A stretch of DNA of 64,000 nt from Mesorhizobium sp. M2E.F.Ca.ET.219.01.1.1 (lineage in GTDB: Bacteria; Pseudomonadota; Alphaproteobacteria; Rhizobiales; Rhizobiaceae). How positions within the stretch are numbered: the stretch's first letter is position 1; every line of letters starts with the position of its first letter. The stretch spans positions 415,630 to 479,629 of the forward strand of contig NZ_SADT02000001.1 of NCBI RefSeq assembly GCF_004016445.2. The letters are read 5' to 3'. Positions 50,813 to 59,829 of this stretch are shown here, piece after piece. Both the position numbers and the translations under genes were made by a program. Below the pieces are notes generated by a model, which worked only from the letters and a program-made list of their open reading frames with translations, had not been told where the DNA came from and searched no databases.

Positions 50813-52033
50813 CTACTGCTTGCGGAGCCATTTGAGCACTTCAAGGCTCGGATAGCCATCCTGCGTCAAGCCAACCTTGGCCTGATAGGCCATGATGGCG
50901 GCCCTCGAGCTGTCGCCGATCTTGCCGTCGAATTTGCCCTCATAATAGCCGTGCTCGGAAAGCCGCTTCTGCAGCTCCTGCCGCTCCTCGAAGCTGAGCT
51001 TGGTGAAGGGGCGTTGCCAGTCCTGCACCAGGCCGGTGCCGCCGGCGATCTCGTCGGCGAGCAGGCCGACGGCCAAGGCGTATTTGTCGGCATTGTTGTA
51101 GGCCTTGATGACCGAGAAATTCCGGATCATCAGGAAGGCGGGGCCGCCCCGGCCGTCCGGCACTTTCAGTGTCGCCTTGTCGGTCAGGTTCTTGAACGGC
51201 TTACCGCTGGCCCTGACGACCCCCAGAGCCTGCCACTGGGCGATTGTCTTTGCGCCGCCGGGCAGCTTGCCGTCCGGAATGGTCACCTCGTAGCCCCAGG
51301 TCTTGCCTGCCTGCCAGCCATTCTTCATGAGCAGATTGGCGGAGGTCGCCAGCGCATCTGGGATCGAGTTCCAGATATCGCGCCTGCCGTTGCCGTCCAT
51401 GTCGACGGCATAGCGCTGATAGCTGGTCGGGATGAACTGGGTCTGGCCCATCGCGCCGGCCCAGGAGCCCATCAGATGGCTCTCGTCGATGTCGCCGGTC
51501 TGCAGGATCTTCAGCGCCGCGATCAGCTGCGTGCGGGCATATTTCGAGCGCTTCGCGTCGCCATAGGCGAGGGTGGAAAGCGAACGGATGACATTGCGCA
51601 TGATGTCGTCGCGCTTGAGGATCTCGCCATAGTTCGATTCCATCGACCAGATGGCCAAAAGGATGTTGCGGTCGACACCGAACCGCGCCTCGATGCGATC
51701 GAGCCAAGGCTTCCATTTCTTCGCCATGGCGCGGCCGTTGGCCACCGACTGGTCATGCACGCGATTGTCGAAATAATCCCAGGCGGGGGCGGTGAATTCC
51801 GGCTGGGTGCGGGCCTTTTCCAGCACGACCGGATCGGGCTCGATACCTCTCATGGCCTGATCGTAGACAGCGCCCGAAACGCCGCCTGCCATCGCGGTGG
51901 CGCGGAAGCCGGCAACCCACTGGCGGAACCCGGCATCGGCGAAAGCGGGTCCGGCGGGCACCAGCAGGGCCAATGTCAGGCCGGCTGCGGTCGCCAGTGC
52001 CGTCAGGCGCCTCGCGGTGTTGCGAACGGACAT
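50813..52033 (-). CDS. Membrane-bound lytic murein transglycosylase (MltB-like, GH103)
   Basis: The 406-residue protein has a signal peptide (MSVRNTARRLTALATAAGLTLALLVPAGPAFA). The GH103 domain has the catalytic glutamate in AIWSMESNYG and the blocks SWAGAMGQTQFIPTSYQRYA and DMDGNGRRDIWNSIPDALAT; a C-terminal peptidoglycan-binding module ends AYQAKVGLTQDGYPSLEVL. It cleaves glycan strands to 1,6-anhydro ends. Two ATGs overlap (52036, 52033); AAGGAGG fits 52033 better. No lipobox cysteine is seen. Confidence 0.93.
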   Translation of the reverse strand: MSVRNTARRLTALATAAGLTLALLVPAGPAFADAGFRQWVAGFRATAMAGGVSGAVYDQAMRGIEPDPVVLEKARTQPEFTAPAWDYFDNRVHDQSVANGRAMAKKWKPWLDRIEARFGVDRNILLAIWSMESNYGEILKRDDIMRNVIRSLSTLAYGDAKRSKYARTQLIAALKILQTGDIDESHLMGSWAGAMGQTQFIPTSYQRYAVDMDGNGRRDIWNSIPDALATSANLLMKNGWQAGKTWGYEVTIPDGKLPGGAKTIAQWQALGVVRASGKPFKNLTDKATLKVPDGRGGPAFLMIRNFSVIKAYNNADKYALAVGLLADEIAGGTGLVQDWQRPFTKLSFEERQELQKRLSEHGYYEGKFDGKIGDSSRAAIMAYQAKVGLTQDGYPSLEVLKWLRKQ

Positions 52034-52174
52034 CATTTCCTCCTTCGTCAAATCAGGAAGGATCATTCAACGCCGAACCGGGTTAGTATTTAGTTTACCA
52101 TAGGTGCCGCCGGGAACGAAAAGAGGTGTCGCGGCTTTTAGCTCACATTCAACCTGGCCGTTCGGTAGCCCACC

Positions 52175-52208
52175 ATTCCGGCGTGAAAATGATTCCGGCG
52201 TGAAAATG
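52175..52208. repeat. 17-bp exact tandem duplication
   Basis: ATTCCGGCGTGAAAATG occurs twice in a row (52175-52191, 52192-52208) in the gap between mltB and galU, about 60 bp before galU. It probably arose by slippage or duplication; it alters spacing in the promoter or leader. Confidence 0.9.
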
Positions 52209-52269
52209 TTTGGGGGGATTGCGGAGCGTGCCGCCGAGCGGATAATTGGCGAAAAGCAGGGGTGTCAGC

Positions 52270-53175
52270 ATGAAGCGCGTTCGCAAGGCAGTTTTCCCGG
52301 TCGCCGGCCTCGGCACGCGGTTCCTCCCGGCCACCAAGGCCATTCCGAAGGAAATGCTGACCGTCGTCGACCGGCCGGTCATCCAGTATGTGGTCGACGA
52401 GGCGCGCGAGGCCGGCATCGAGCATTTCATCTTCGTGACAGGGCGCAACAAGGCGGTCATCGAGGACCATTTCGACGTCCAGTTCGAGCTCTATGACACG
52501 CTCGCCCAGCGCGGCAAGGACGACCAGCTCGCCCGCCTGCAGCGGCTGCAGCCGGCGCCGGGTCAGACGAGCTTCACGCGCCAGCAGGTGCCGATGGGTC
52601 TCGGCCACGCCGTCTGGTGCGCCCGCGAGCTGGTCGGCGACGAGCCCTTCGCGCTGCTTCTGCCGGACATGATCATGCAGTCGGAAAAGAGCTGCATGAA
52701 GGACATGGTCGAGCTCTATGCCGAGACCGGCAACAACATTATCGCGGTGCAGGAATGCGACCCGGCCGAGGCGCATAAATACGGCATTGTCGGCCGCGGC
52801 GAGGACACCCATCACGGCTTTCGCATCACTGGCATGGTGGAGAAGCCGAAACAGGGCACAGCACCCTCCAATCTTTACATCAACGGCCGCTATATCCTGC
52901 AGCCGGAAATCTTCGGCATCCTGGAGAGCCAGGAACGCGGCGCCGGCAACGAGATCCAGCTGACCGACGCGATGCTGAAGCTGGAGAAGAAGCAGCCCTT
53001 CTATGGCTACCATTATAAGGGACGCACCTTCGACTGCGGCTCGCCGGAAGGTTTCGTCGAGGCCAATGTCGCCTTCGCGCTGTGGCGCAGCGACATGAAC
53101 GCAAGCATGGCCGGCGTCATCCGCACGCTGCTGGATGAAGTGCGGCCGGTCGAGCGCCGCGAGGTCGCTTCCTAG
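52270..53175 (+). CDS. galU: UTP-glucose-1-phosphate uridylyltransferase
   Basis: The 301-residue nucleotidyltransferase starts [20 protein letters not shown] at ATG 52270. The GxGxR loop, [29 protein letters not shown] and [13 protein letters not shown] are characteristic of GalU/ExoN. It makes UDP-glucose for exopolysaccharide, glucans and LPS. Downstream, 53179-53208 can form an imperfect stem (GGTGGT with ACCACC). No exo genes are adjacent, though kdsD and an outer-membrane protein lie within 4 kb. Confidence 0.95.
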   Translation: MKRVRKAVFPVAGLGTRFLPATKAIPKEMLTVVDRPVIQYVVDEAREAGIEHFIFVTGRNKAVIEDHFDVQFELYDTLAQRGKDDQLARLQRLQPAPGQTSFTRQQVPMGLGHAVWCARELVGDEPFALLLPDMIMQSEKSCMKDMVELYAETGNNIIAVQECDPAEAHKYGIVGRGEDTHHGFRITGMVEKPKQGTAPSNLYINGRYILQPEIFGILESQERGAGNEIQLTDAMLKLEKKQPFYGYHYKGRTFDCGSPEGFVEANVAFALWRSDMNASMAGVIRTLLDEVRPVERREVAS

Positions 53176-53327
53176 GTGGTGTGGGCAAATTCCGCATACC
53201 ACCGTAGCCCCGAGCGCCCCTTGGGGCCGGCAGGGAGCAGGGCGCGAGGCCGACGACGGAGTGGACTCAAGGCTTCGCAATGACGCGAGGGCCGCTGCTT
53301 CGATAGGGCCTTGGCCGACGAATTTTC

Positions 53328-53388
53328 GAGGAGGGTTTGAGCTTCTTGTTCGTTCCTTCGTCACGACGCCGAAACCCAAACCCTCCTC
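53328..53388. repeat. 12-bp perfect inverted repeat in the galU/hydrolase convergent gap
   Basis: GAGGAGGGTTTG (53328-53339) and CAAACCCTCCTC (53377-53388) face each other across 37 bp. It may serve as a bidirectional terminator or form a cruciform. The rest of 53209-53439 shows nothing. Confidence 0.6.
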
Positions 53389-53439
53389 AATTCACAACCC
53401 GAAATGTTTACCATAGACGATGATGGACGAGAGATGTCG

Positions 53440-54258
53440 TCAAGACCTGATGAACGAGAGCAGGTCGGGGTTGAGGACATCCGCATGCGTGGTGAGCATG
53501 CCGTGGGGATAGCCGGGATAAGTCTTCAGCGACCCGTTCTTCAGCAGGTTGACCGCACGCGGCACTGAACTTGCGAACGGGACGACTTGATCGGCCTCGC
53601 CGTGCATCACCAGCACCGGCACGGTGATCTTCTTGAGGTCTTCGGTATAGTCTTCGAGCCAGGAGTCGACAGTCGCGTAGTGAGCGAGGGCACCGCCGGC
53701 CATGCCTTGGCGCCACCAGTTCGCAATGATTGCCTCCGAAGGCTTGGCCCCATCTAGGTTGTAGCCGTAGAACGGATTCTCAGGAACGAAACGGTAGAAC
53801 TCCGCCCGGTTGGCCAGCACGCCTGCCCGGATCGCTTCGAACCACTCCGGCGGTTGACCGGCCGGGTTGTCCTCGCTCCGGTACATGTTCGGCGTCAGTG
53901 AAGCGACCAGCACCGCCTTCGCGACGCGCTCCTGGTGGCGAGCGACATAGCGCGCCACCTCACCGCCACCTGTCGAGTGCCCGATATGGATCGCGTCGCG
54001 CAGGTTGAGGTGTTCAGTCAGGGCCGCGAGGTCGGCAACCCAGTGGTCCATGTCGTTGCCGGTGCTGGGCTGGTCGGACCGGCCGTGGCCGCGCCGGTCG
54101 TGGGCGATCACCCGATACCCGTGATGAAGGAAGAACGTCATCTGGGCATCCCAGTCGTCCGCTGTCAGCGGCCAACCGTGGCTGAAGACGATCGGCTGAC
54201 CCGAGCCCCAGTCCTTGTAGAAGATGTTCACGCCGTCTGTAGTGGTGATCGTAGGCAT
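53440..54258 (-). CDS. Alpha/beta hydrolase, non-heme chloroperoxidase-like
   Basis: The 272-residue protein has the family motifs SHGWPLTADDWD, IAHDRRGHGRSDQ, the nucleophile in IGHSTGGGEVA, the acid in HGEADQVVPF and the histidine in PGYPHGML. It belongs to the cofactor-free haloperoxidase/esterase group. Cytoplasmic; no signal peptide. A TetR-type operator lies 82 bp upstream of ATG 54258 and a matching one stands before the tetR gene, so the regulator probably controls it. Confidence 0.92.
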   Translation of the reverse strand: MPTITTTDGVNIFYKDWGSGQPIVFSHGWPLTADDWDAQMTFFLHHGYRVIAHDRRGHGRSDQPSTGNDMDHWVADLAALTEHLNLRDAIHIGHSTGGGEVARYVARHQERVAKAVLVASLTPNMYRSEDNPAGQPPEWFEAIRAGVLANRAEFYRFVPENPFYGYNLDGAKPSEAIIANWWRQGMAGGALAHYATVDSWLEDYTEDLKKITVPVLVMHGEADQVVPFASSVPRAVNLLKNGSLKTYPGYPHGMLTTHADVLNPDLLSFIRS

Positions 54259-54339
54259 TGTTCAGTTCCTTTCGATTGGCCGCGGATGAGAGTCATCGCT
54301 CGCTGGCGCGGCGTTCCAGCGATGATCCAGCGACTTAAG

Positions 54340-54353
54340 ATGACCAGTCGTCT
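54340..54353. promoter_or_regulatory. TetR-type operator candidate before the hydrolase gene
   Basis: ATGACCAGTCGTCT is nearly identical to the site at 54973 (13 of 14 bases). It lies upstream of the hydrolase and just after the tetR stop. It is a probable target of the adjacent TetR regulator. Confidence 0.75.
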
Positions 54354-54371
54354 ATTAATTGCCCAAAATGC

Positions 54372-54962
54372 TTAAGTCAGCAAAGAGGGCAAAACAAAGC
54401 GCTCGAAGCTGTCGAAGGGCGCCCGGCTACGTTCGACCTTGGCCCGCATGACCGCCCCTTCGAACGTGTCGATCAGCGCGACGGCAAGCTGCCCTGGATC
54501 CTTTCCGGCCGACAATTCCCCATTCTCCTGCGCCTCCCGCAGGCATGAGGCAAGCGCGGCCGACCACTCGCGATAGATCGCCGCAAGCTTGATCCGCACA
54601 TCCTCGCTCGTCGGCGTGACCTCCAGCGCCATATTCCCGATCAGGCAGCCGACCGCATAGCGGCGGCGCTCGTGAAACTCGGCAAGCCCGGCGAAATAGC
54701 GCGTGATGCGCGACAAGGGCGGCGTTTGGCCTTGATTCAAAATGGCCCCAAACTCAGCGACAACCGCCTCCCAATATTCGGTCAGTACCGCGACGGCGAA
54801 GGCTTCCTTGCTGTCGAAGTAATTATAGAACGAACCCTTGGGCACGCCGGCTGCCGCGGTGATCTCCTGCACGCCGGTGGCGTTGAAGCCGCGGGTGCTC
54901 ACAAGGTCTCCCCCTTTTTCCAGGAGGCGCGATCGCGTTTCGGGATTGGCTGGTCTAGGCAT
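54372..54962 (-). CDS. TetR/AcrR-family transcriptional repressor
   Basis: The 196-residue protein has the TetR helix-turn-helix near residues 10-55 (LVSTRGFNATGVQEITAAAGVPKGSFYNYFDSKEA in two parts) and a ligand-binding helical body with AVGCLIGNMALEVTPTSEDV. It resembles regulators of reactive-compound detoxification. It probably represses itself and the hydrolase downstream through two near-identical operators flanking its gene. Confidence 0.93.
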   Translation of the reverse strand: MPRPANPETRSRLLEKGGDLVSTRGFNATGVQEITAAAGVPKGSFYNYFDSKEAFAVAVLTEYWEAVVAEFGAILNQGQTPPLSRITRYFAGLAEFHERRRYAVGCLIGNMALEVTPTSEDVRIKLAAIYREWSAALASCLREAQENGELSAGKDPGQLAVALIDTFEGAVMRAKVERSRAPFDSFERFVLPSLLT

Positions 54963-54972
54963 GGATTAATAT

Positions 54973-54986
54973 ATGACCGGTCGTCT
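54973..54986. promoter_or_regulatory. TetR-type operator candidate before tetR
   Basis: ATGACCGGTCGTCT contains the symmetrical core GACCGGTC and lies 10 bp upstream of the tetR ATG at 54962, typical for autoregulation. The same 14-mer with one change is before the hydrolase gene. Confidence 0.78.
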
Positions 54987-55000
54987 TATTATCGTCAAGC

Positions 55001-55095
55001 GGTTTTTTTGGCGCTTTCGGTGCTCACGTATCTTAAGTACGCTCCGCTCCGGTTATCGGAAGCCGTTGCTCTCGACTCGGCCTGACCTGAATCTC
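55001..55095. repeat. Palindromic element, copy B
   Basis: The core 55013-55059 matches copies A and C (GGTGCTCACGTA, then CGCTCCGCTCCGGTT). The right flank GGCCTGACCTGAATCTC (55079-55095) is identical to that of copy C. The left flank has decayed. It lies between the tetR promoter and the outer-membrane barrel gene. Confidence 0.82.
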
Positions 55096-55121
55096 GGCAT
55101 GGGCTTGGCCTTCGCTACCGC

Positions 55122-56930
55122 TCAGCGCTGGACCTTCAGACCGAGATAGACGCTGTTGGCCGTGTAGTCGCGGCCGACCAGGTTGCTGGTCAGCTTCTCG
55201 GTCCTGACGCGGGTGGTAAGCCCGGCATAGCGGTTGAGCCACCAGGTCAGTCCGGCTTCGGCGCTCAGGATCAGGTCGTGGCCGTCGGAGCCGGTATAGT
55301 CGCGCCAGTCGAGGCCGAGCGCGGTGTTCGCCGTCAGGTTGGCGCGGATTTGGCGCTCGCCGGTCAGACGGCCGGAGTAGAGGATATCGCCGCTCTCGCC
55401 GGCGTTCGTTGTCGTCTCCACGCTGGTCTTGCCGGTTAGCCCGATCGTGGTGCCGCGCTCGGGTGACCATTTGAGGTCGGCGTTGATGCTTGGGCCGGCC
55501 ACCGCCGGCAGGCGGCTGTCATCGATCGCTTCGCGCAGCCAGCCGACGGAGAATTCGCCGGACAGCTTCTCGCCCATGTCGAGCTCGAGGCCGGCGCGCG
55601 CGCCAAGCCTGGTCGAGGACCTTTGGAAGCCGTCGGTGTCGGTGCGCAGGTCATAGACGCGCCGCCCGGCCTCGACTTCCGTGAAGGGCGTCAGCGCGGG
55701 CGAGACCTCGTAACCAGCGCGCAAGGTCGCGGTGTAGAGCGTGGAGTCGCGATCCTTCTGCGACACGGTGGTGCCGTTGGAGAGCTCGGCATCGCCGTAG
55801 AAATCATGCGAAATCGCCCCGGTCAGCGCATAGCGCATCTTGCCGACAGTCTTTTCGAGACCGAGGCTGCCGTCCACGGTCTGGCGCAGCGGCTGCGAGG
55901 TGACGCCGGCGATCGCATCCGGCGAGGAAGCCGATTCGGGCGCCGCCTCGTAACCTAGCTTGGCGATGGCGCGCAGCTCGTTGTCGAGATCGACATTGAG
56001 CTGGCCTTCGATGCGGCCCTGCGCGTCGTTGATCTTTTGGCCCGAGACGGTGTTGCGGAACTGGCCGTAACCGGTGATCAAAGCCGAATTCTCGCGCCAG
56101 TCGGAGGTCGCGGTGAAACGCAGCGCAGTCTCCGACAGGACGGCCGATTTGCCGGTGCTGCTGGAATCGGCATTGGATGTCGCGGTGAAGCCTTGCTCGA
56201 GCGTCGGCCGGAACAGAAACGTGCCGATCCTGACGCCGGGAGCAGCGAACGGATCTTCCTCCGGCTTGACCTTCTGTCCATCGATCGATCCGGTACGCTC
56301 CTGGCCCGGGTCGAGCTTTTGCTTGTCGACGCTGTCGATGGTGACGGCGCGGCGGTTGCTGCTGTCGTCGTCGGCCGCTGCCGCATCAGCCTTGTCGCCT
56401 GCGGAAGCGGTCGCGGCAGTGGTGGTGCTGTCAGTGGCCTCGCCCGCTTTCTTCTTAGCCTTCTTCTTGTCAGCGGTCTTGGTGTTCGCCTTGGTGTCGG
56501 TCTTGGCGTCCTGAGCGCGCTGCCTTGCCGTCGAAGGCCGGCGCGGCTTTGTCGGCGCTGTCGTGTCGGCCAGCGGATCGGTGGCTGCCTGCGGCTGGTC
56601 GAAGATGCTGTCCGACGCACCCGCCGTCTGGCCGTCATCGGGAACGGCGCCGGGGCTTGCCGGTTGGTAGGTCGTCGGCGCCGTGTCCTGGACGGCCGCG
56701 GCGGGAGCGTTCTGATCCTGCGACCCTTGCGCCCGCAATTGCCTGGCCTTGCGCTGCTGGTCGGCAAGTATCGCCGACTCGGAAACCTCGCCGCGCAGCT
56801 CGGTTTCCTGCGAAAATGCCGGCGCCGGACGCAGCAAGGCAAGCGCGCTCGCCGTCAGCAGCAGTGCTGCGACGGCAATGCCCCTCCGACCGATTTTCGC
56901 TTCAGGCTGGCCCCCGGACATCGTCACCAC
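55122..56930 (-). CDS. Outer-membrane beta-barrel protein with long low-complexity N-terminus
   Basis: The 602-residue protein has a signal peptide (VAALLLTASALALLRPAPAFSQ) and then about 190 residues of Ala/Thr/Lys-rich low-complexity sequence (for example TKANTKTADKKKAKKKAGEA). From about residue 235 it has alternating beta strands (IGTFLFRPTLEQGFTATSNA) ending with NSVYLGLKVQR. The barrel resembles the BBP2-type outer-membrane family. Function is unknown; related genes sit with surface-polysaccharide loci in rhizobia. Starts at 56930 and 56921 are both possible. Confidence 0.85.
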   Translation of the reverse strand: MVTMSGGQPEAKIGRRGIAVAALLLTASALALLRPAPAFSQETELRGEVSESAILADQQRKARQLRAQGSQDQNAPAAAVQDTAPTTYQPASPGAVPDDGQTAGASDSIFDQPQAATDPLADTTAPTKPRRPSTARQRAQDAKTDTKANTKTADKKKAKKKAGEATDSTTTAATASAGDKADAAAADDDSSNRRAVTIDSVDKQKLDPGQERTGSIDGQKVKPEEDPFAAPGVRIGTFLFRPTLEQGFTATSNADSSSTGKSAVLSETALRFTATSDWRENSALITGYGQFRNTVSGQKINDAQGRIEGQLNVDLDNELRAIAKLGYEAAPESASSPDAIAGVTSQPLRQTVDGSLGLEKTVGKMRYALTGAISHDFYGDAELSNGTTVSQKDRDSTLYTATLRAGYEVSPALTPFTEVEAGRRVYDLRTDTDGFQRSSTRLGARAGLELDMGEKLSGEFSVGWLREAIDDSRLPAVAGPSINADLKWSPERGTTIGLTGKTSVETTTNAGESGDILYSGRLTGERQIRANLTANTALGLDWRDYTGSDGHDLILSAEAGLTWWLNRYAGLTTRVRTEKLTSNLVGRDYTANSVYLGLKVQR

Positions 56931-57002
56931 TGCTTGCGCGGCGCGGTTGCGCCATACTTACCGAACCGTAAATGCGGATGGTTAACGGAGGGTTGAGAGA
57001 GC

Positions 57003-57061
57003 CCCCTCGGAAGCCTTCCGAGGGGCGGCTCAAGGCAATTCTGTTGGACAATTCTGTTGGA
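57003..57061. repeat. Hairpin and 13-bp tandem duplication upstream of kdsD
   Basis: CCCCTCGGAA (57003-57012) pairs perfectly with TTCCGAGGGG (57016-57025). CAATTCTGTTGGA is repeated exactly at 57036-57048 and 57049-57061. Both lie in the leader between the divergent barrel and kdsD genes, and argue that translation starts downstream at 57095. Confidence 0.8.
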
Positions 57062-57094
57062 CAGGGGCGCGGCAAAGCGCTAATCGCTTCGCCC

Positions 57095-58096
57095 ATGCAT
57101 GCGGGGTCCCCAGAAAGAAAGCAGCCCAACAGGCAGGCTGCGATCGAATCGGCGCTGAGAACGGTGGCGACGGAGCAGGCCGGCATGGCGGCCCTGGCCG
57201 CCGGGCTCGCAAACGGACTGGCCGAGCCCTTTGCGGCGGCCATCGACCTGATTTCGCGGATCGACGGCCGCGTCATCGTCACCGGCGTCGGCAAGAGCGG
57301 CCATATCGGCTCCAAGATCGCCGCCACGCTGGCCTCGACCGGCACGCCAGCCTTTTTTGTCCATCCGGCGGAGGCCAATCACGGCGATCTCGGCATGATC
57401 GCCCGGGACGACGCCATCATTGCCATGTCCTGGTCGGGCGAGAGCAAGGAATTGATGGGCATCGTCGCCTATTCCAGGCGCTTTTCCATCCCGCTGATCG
57501 CCATCACGTCGGGCGAGAGCTCGGCGCTGGCTCGGGCCGCCGATGTCGTGCTGCTGCTGCCGCCCGTGCCCGAGGCCTGTCCGCACGGGCTGGCCCCCAC
57601 AACCTCCGCCCTGCTGCAGCTCGTCATGGGGGATGCCTTGGCGATCGCGCTGCTCGAGGCGCGCGGTTTCACGCCGGACCATTTCCGCACCTTCCATCCT
57701 GGCGGACAGCTCGGCGCCAATCTGACCCAGCTGCGCGAGATCATGCATGTCGGCGAAAGGCTGCCGTTGGTGCCTTCAGGCACCGGCATGCAGGAGGCGA
57801 TCCTGGAATTGTCGCGCAAGGGTTTCGGCTGCGTGGCGATCACCGGCGCCGACGGCGCGCTGGTCGGCATCGTCACCGACGGCGACATCCGCCGCCACAT
57901 TGCAAGCGACCTCCTGACGATGAGCGTCGATCAGGTGATGACCAGGAAGCCGAAGACGGCCAGCCCGGACACGCTGGTGGCGACGGCGCTGCAGACCATC
58001 AACACATCCGAAATCACCAGCCTCATGGTCGTCGAAGGCGGACGCCCGGTCGGACTGGTGCATCTGCATGATCTGCTGCGCATCGGCGCCGCCTAG
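57095..58096 (+). CDS. kdsD: D-arabinose-5-phosphate isomerase (KdsD/KpsF)
   Basis: The 333-residue protein has an N-terminal SIS domain (GRVIVTGVGKSGHIGSKIAATLASTGTPAFF in two parts, SWSGESKELMG) with AEANHGDLGM. Two CBS motifs follow (LVGIVTDGDIRRHI and LVGLVHLHDLLR region). It converts ribulose 5-phosphate to arabinose 5-phosphate for Kdo in LPS. ATG 57095 gives the normal family length; the frame is open to 56972 but that part holds a hairpin and duplications. Confidence 0.92.
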   Translation: MHAGSPERKQPNRQAAIESALRTVATEQAGMAALAAGLANGLAEPFAAAIDLISRIDGRVIVTGVGKSGHIGSKIAATLASTGTPAFFVHPAEANHGDLGMIARDDAIIAMSWSGESKELMGIVAYSRRFSIPLIAITSGESSALARAADVVLLLPPVPEACPHGLAPTTSALLQLVMGDALAIALLEARGFTPDHFRTFHPGGQLGANLTQLREIMHVGERLPLVPSGTGMQEAILELSRKGFGCVAITGADGALVGIVTDGDIRRHIASDLLTMSVDQVMTRKPKTASPDTLVATALQTINTSEITSLMVVEGGRPVGLVHLHDLLRIGAA

Positions 58097-58100
58097 GATT

Positions 58101-58231
58101 CATTGATATTCAGGTGAGACCGGCCTGCAAATGGCGGCTTCCTGCGCTTCCGGTGCTCACGTACTTAAGTATGTTCCGCTCCGGTTCTCGGAAACCGCCA
58201 TTTTCGGCACGGCCTGACCTGAATCTCAATG
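58101..58231. repeat. 131-bp palindromic element, copy C
   Basis: CATTGATATTCAGGT (58101-58115) matches the reverse complement of 58217-58231 with one mismatch. AATGGCGG (58130-58137) and CCGCCATT (58196-58203) form an inner arm. The core 58146-58191 matches copies A and B. It fills the convergent gap between kdsD and the NfeD gene. Confidence 0.88.
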
Positions 58232-58249
58232 CACCCTTGGAAGCTCGGC

Positions 58250-58714
58250 TCAGATAGCCTCCACGGTCAGCTCCAGATCGGTGTCCGCCGCCCCGGTCAC
58301 ACGCACCTGCGTGCCGACCGGCAGGTCGGGTCCGGAGACGCGCCACAGCGTGTCTCCAAGCCGGATGCGGCCGCGGCCGTTCTTGATCGGCTCGGACAGC
58401 GTCGCCGTCCGGCCGACCATCTGCGCGCCGCGGCGGTTGAGCAGCGGCTGGTCGACGCTGCCCTGTCGGCCAACGGCGATCTGCCTGCCGACATAGGCCG
58501 AGACAACGGCCAGCACGAGGAAGGCCAGGACCTGGACCTGCCAGGTCCAGAAGGCGGCGTCCCAGATCGCCAGCGACACCGCGCCGATGATCAGCGCCGC
58601 GATGCCGATCCACAGCATGAACACGCCGGGCGCCACGACTTCCATCACCAGGAGCACGATGCCGAGAACCATCCAGTTCCACGGGCCGAGTTCCGAAACG
58701 ATGCGGTCGATCAT
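58250..58714 (-). CDS. NfeD-family membrane protein (short form)
   Basis: The 154-residue protein has three or four hydrophobic segments (WNWMVLGIVLLVMEVVAPGVFML, IAALIIGAVSLAIW, VLAFLVLAVVSAYVG) and a C-terminal OB-fold (GRTATLSEPIKNGRGRIRLG, GTQVRVTGAADTDLEL). It lacks the long ClpP-like domain of full-length NfeD. Such proteins pair with a stomatin/flotillin, here encoded 30 bp upstream on the same strand, in membrane-domain organisation. Confidence 0.9.
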   Translation of the reverse strand: MIDRIVSELGPWNWMVLGIVLLVMEVVAPGVFMLWIGIAALIIGAVSLAIWDAAFWTWQVQVLAFLVLAVVSAYVGRQIAVGRQGSVDQPLLNRRGAQMVGRTATLSEPIKNGRGRIRLGDTLWRVSGPDLPVGTQVRVTGAADTDLELTVEAI

Positions 58715-58744
58715 TGATGTTCTCCCACCCCAGACGGCGTCACA

Positions 58745-59695
58745 TCAGTTGTCGCCGGGCTTGACGACCGGCGGGCGGGATGCCTGCCGCTGCGTGCCGG
58801 ACGAGCCGTCGCCCTTGAAAACTTCGCGGGCAATCTCGCCGATGCCGCCCAGCGTGCCGATGAGGGATGACGCCTCAAGCGGCATCAGAACGATCTTGCT
58901 ATTCGTGGCCGAGCCGATCTTGGTCAGCGCCTCGGTGTATTTCTGGGCGACGAAATAATTGAGCGCCTGAACGTCGCCCTTGGCGATGGCCTCCGATACC
59001 ACCTGTGTGGCCTTGGCTTCGGCTTCGGCGGAACGCTCGCGCGCCTCGGCGTCGCGGAAGGCGGCTTCCCGGCGGCCCTCGGCCTCGAGGATCTGCGATT
59101 GCTTCAAGCCCTCGGCAGCCAGGATCTGGGCGCGCTTGTTGCGCTCGGCCGTCATCTGGCGGCCCATCGATTCAATAAGGTTGGCCGGCGGGTTGATGTC
59201 CTTGATCTCGACGCGCGTGATCTTGATGCCCCAGGGGTGCGCCGCCTCGTCGACGACGCGCAAAAGGCGCTCGTTGATGGCGTCGCGATTGGAGAGCAAT
59301 TCGTCGAGGTCCATCGAGCCCATGACGGTACGGATGTTGGTCATGGTGAGGTTGAGGATGGCGTTCTGCAGGCCTGAGACCTGGTAGGCGGCCTGCGCGG
59401 CATTGAGGATCTGAAAGAAGGCGATGCCGTCGACGCCGACGATGGCGTTGTCACGGGTGATGATCTCCTGCGTCGGGACATCGAGCACCTGTTCCATCAT
59501 GTTCATCTTGGCGCCGATGCGCTCGACTATCGGGTTGAGGATGTTCAGGCCGGGGGTCAGTGTCTTGGTGTACCGCCCGAAGCGTTCCACTGTGTAGTTG
59601 TAGCCCTGCGGCACCGTCTTGATGCCCTTGAAAAGGAGGATGACGACAAAGAAAACAAGAACAATGATCGAGATGCTGAAACCGCTAAAGCCCAT
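58745..59695 (-). CDS. SPFH/stomatin-like (QmcA-type) membrane protein
   Basis: The 316-residue protein has a single N-terminal membrane segment ([15 protein letters not shown]) and a Band 7 domain ([40 protein letters not shown]). A long Ala/Glu-rich coiled coil ([20 protein letters not shown]) follows, then a flexible Ser/Thr tail. It forms oligomers in membrane domains with the NfeD partner downstream and may guide FtsH-type proteolysis. Confidence 0.93.
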   Translation of the reverse strand: MGFSGFSISIIVLVFFVVILLFKGIKTVPQGYNYTVERFGRYTKTLTPGLNILNPIVERIGAKMNMMEQVLDVPTQEIITRDNAIVGVDGIAFFQILNAAQAAYQVSGLQNAILNLTMTNIRTVMGSMDLDELLSNRDAINERLLRVVDEAAHPWGIKITRVEIKDINPPANLIESMGRQMTAERNKRAQILAAEGLKQSQILEAEGRREAAFRDAEARERSAEAEAKATQVVSEAIAKGDVQALNYFVAQKYTEALTKIGSATNSKIVLMPLEASSLIGTLGGIGEIAREVFKGDGSSGTQRQASRPPVVKPGDN

Positions 59696-59829
59696 TTCGT
59701 TTCTCCCTCAAAAGGCGGCGACCTCACGGAATCACTTAAGTGTGTTTCCGTAGCGTTACAATCAGGTGATCGCCAATATTGGTTAGCGGCGGGTTTTGCG
59801 CACCGCTTTCGAGCTGTCGATGAAGCCGG

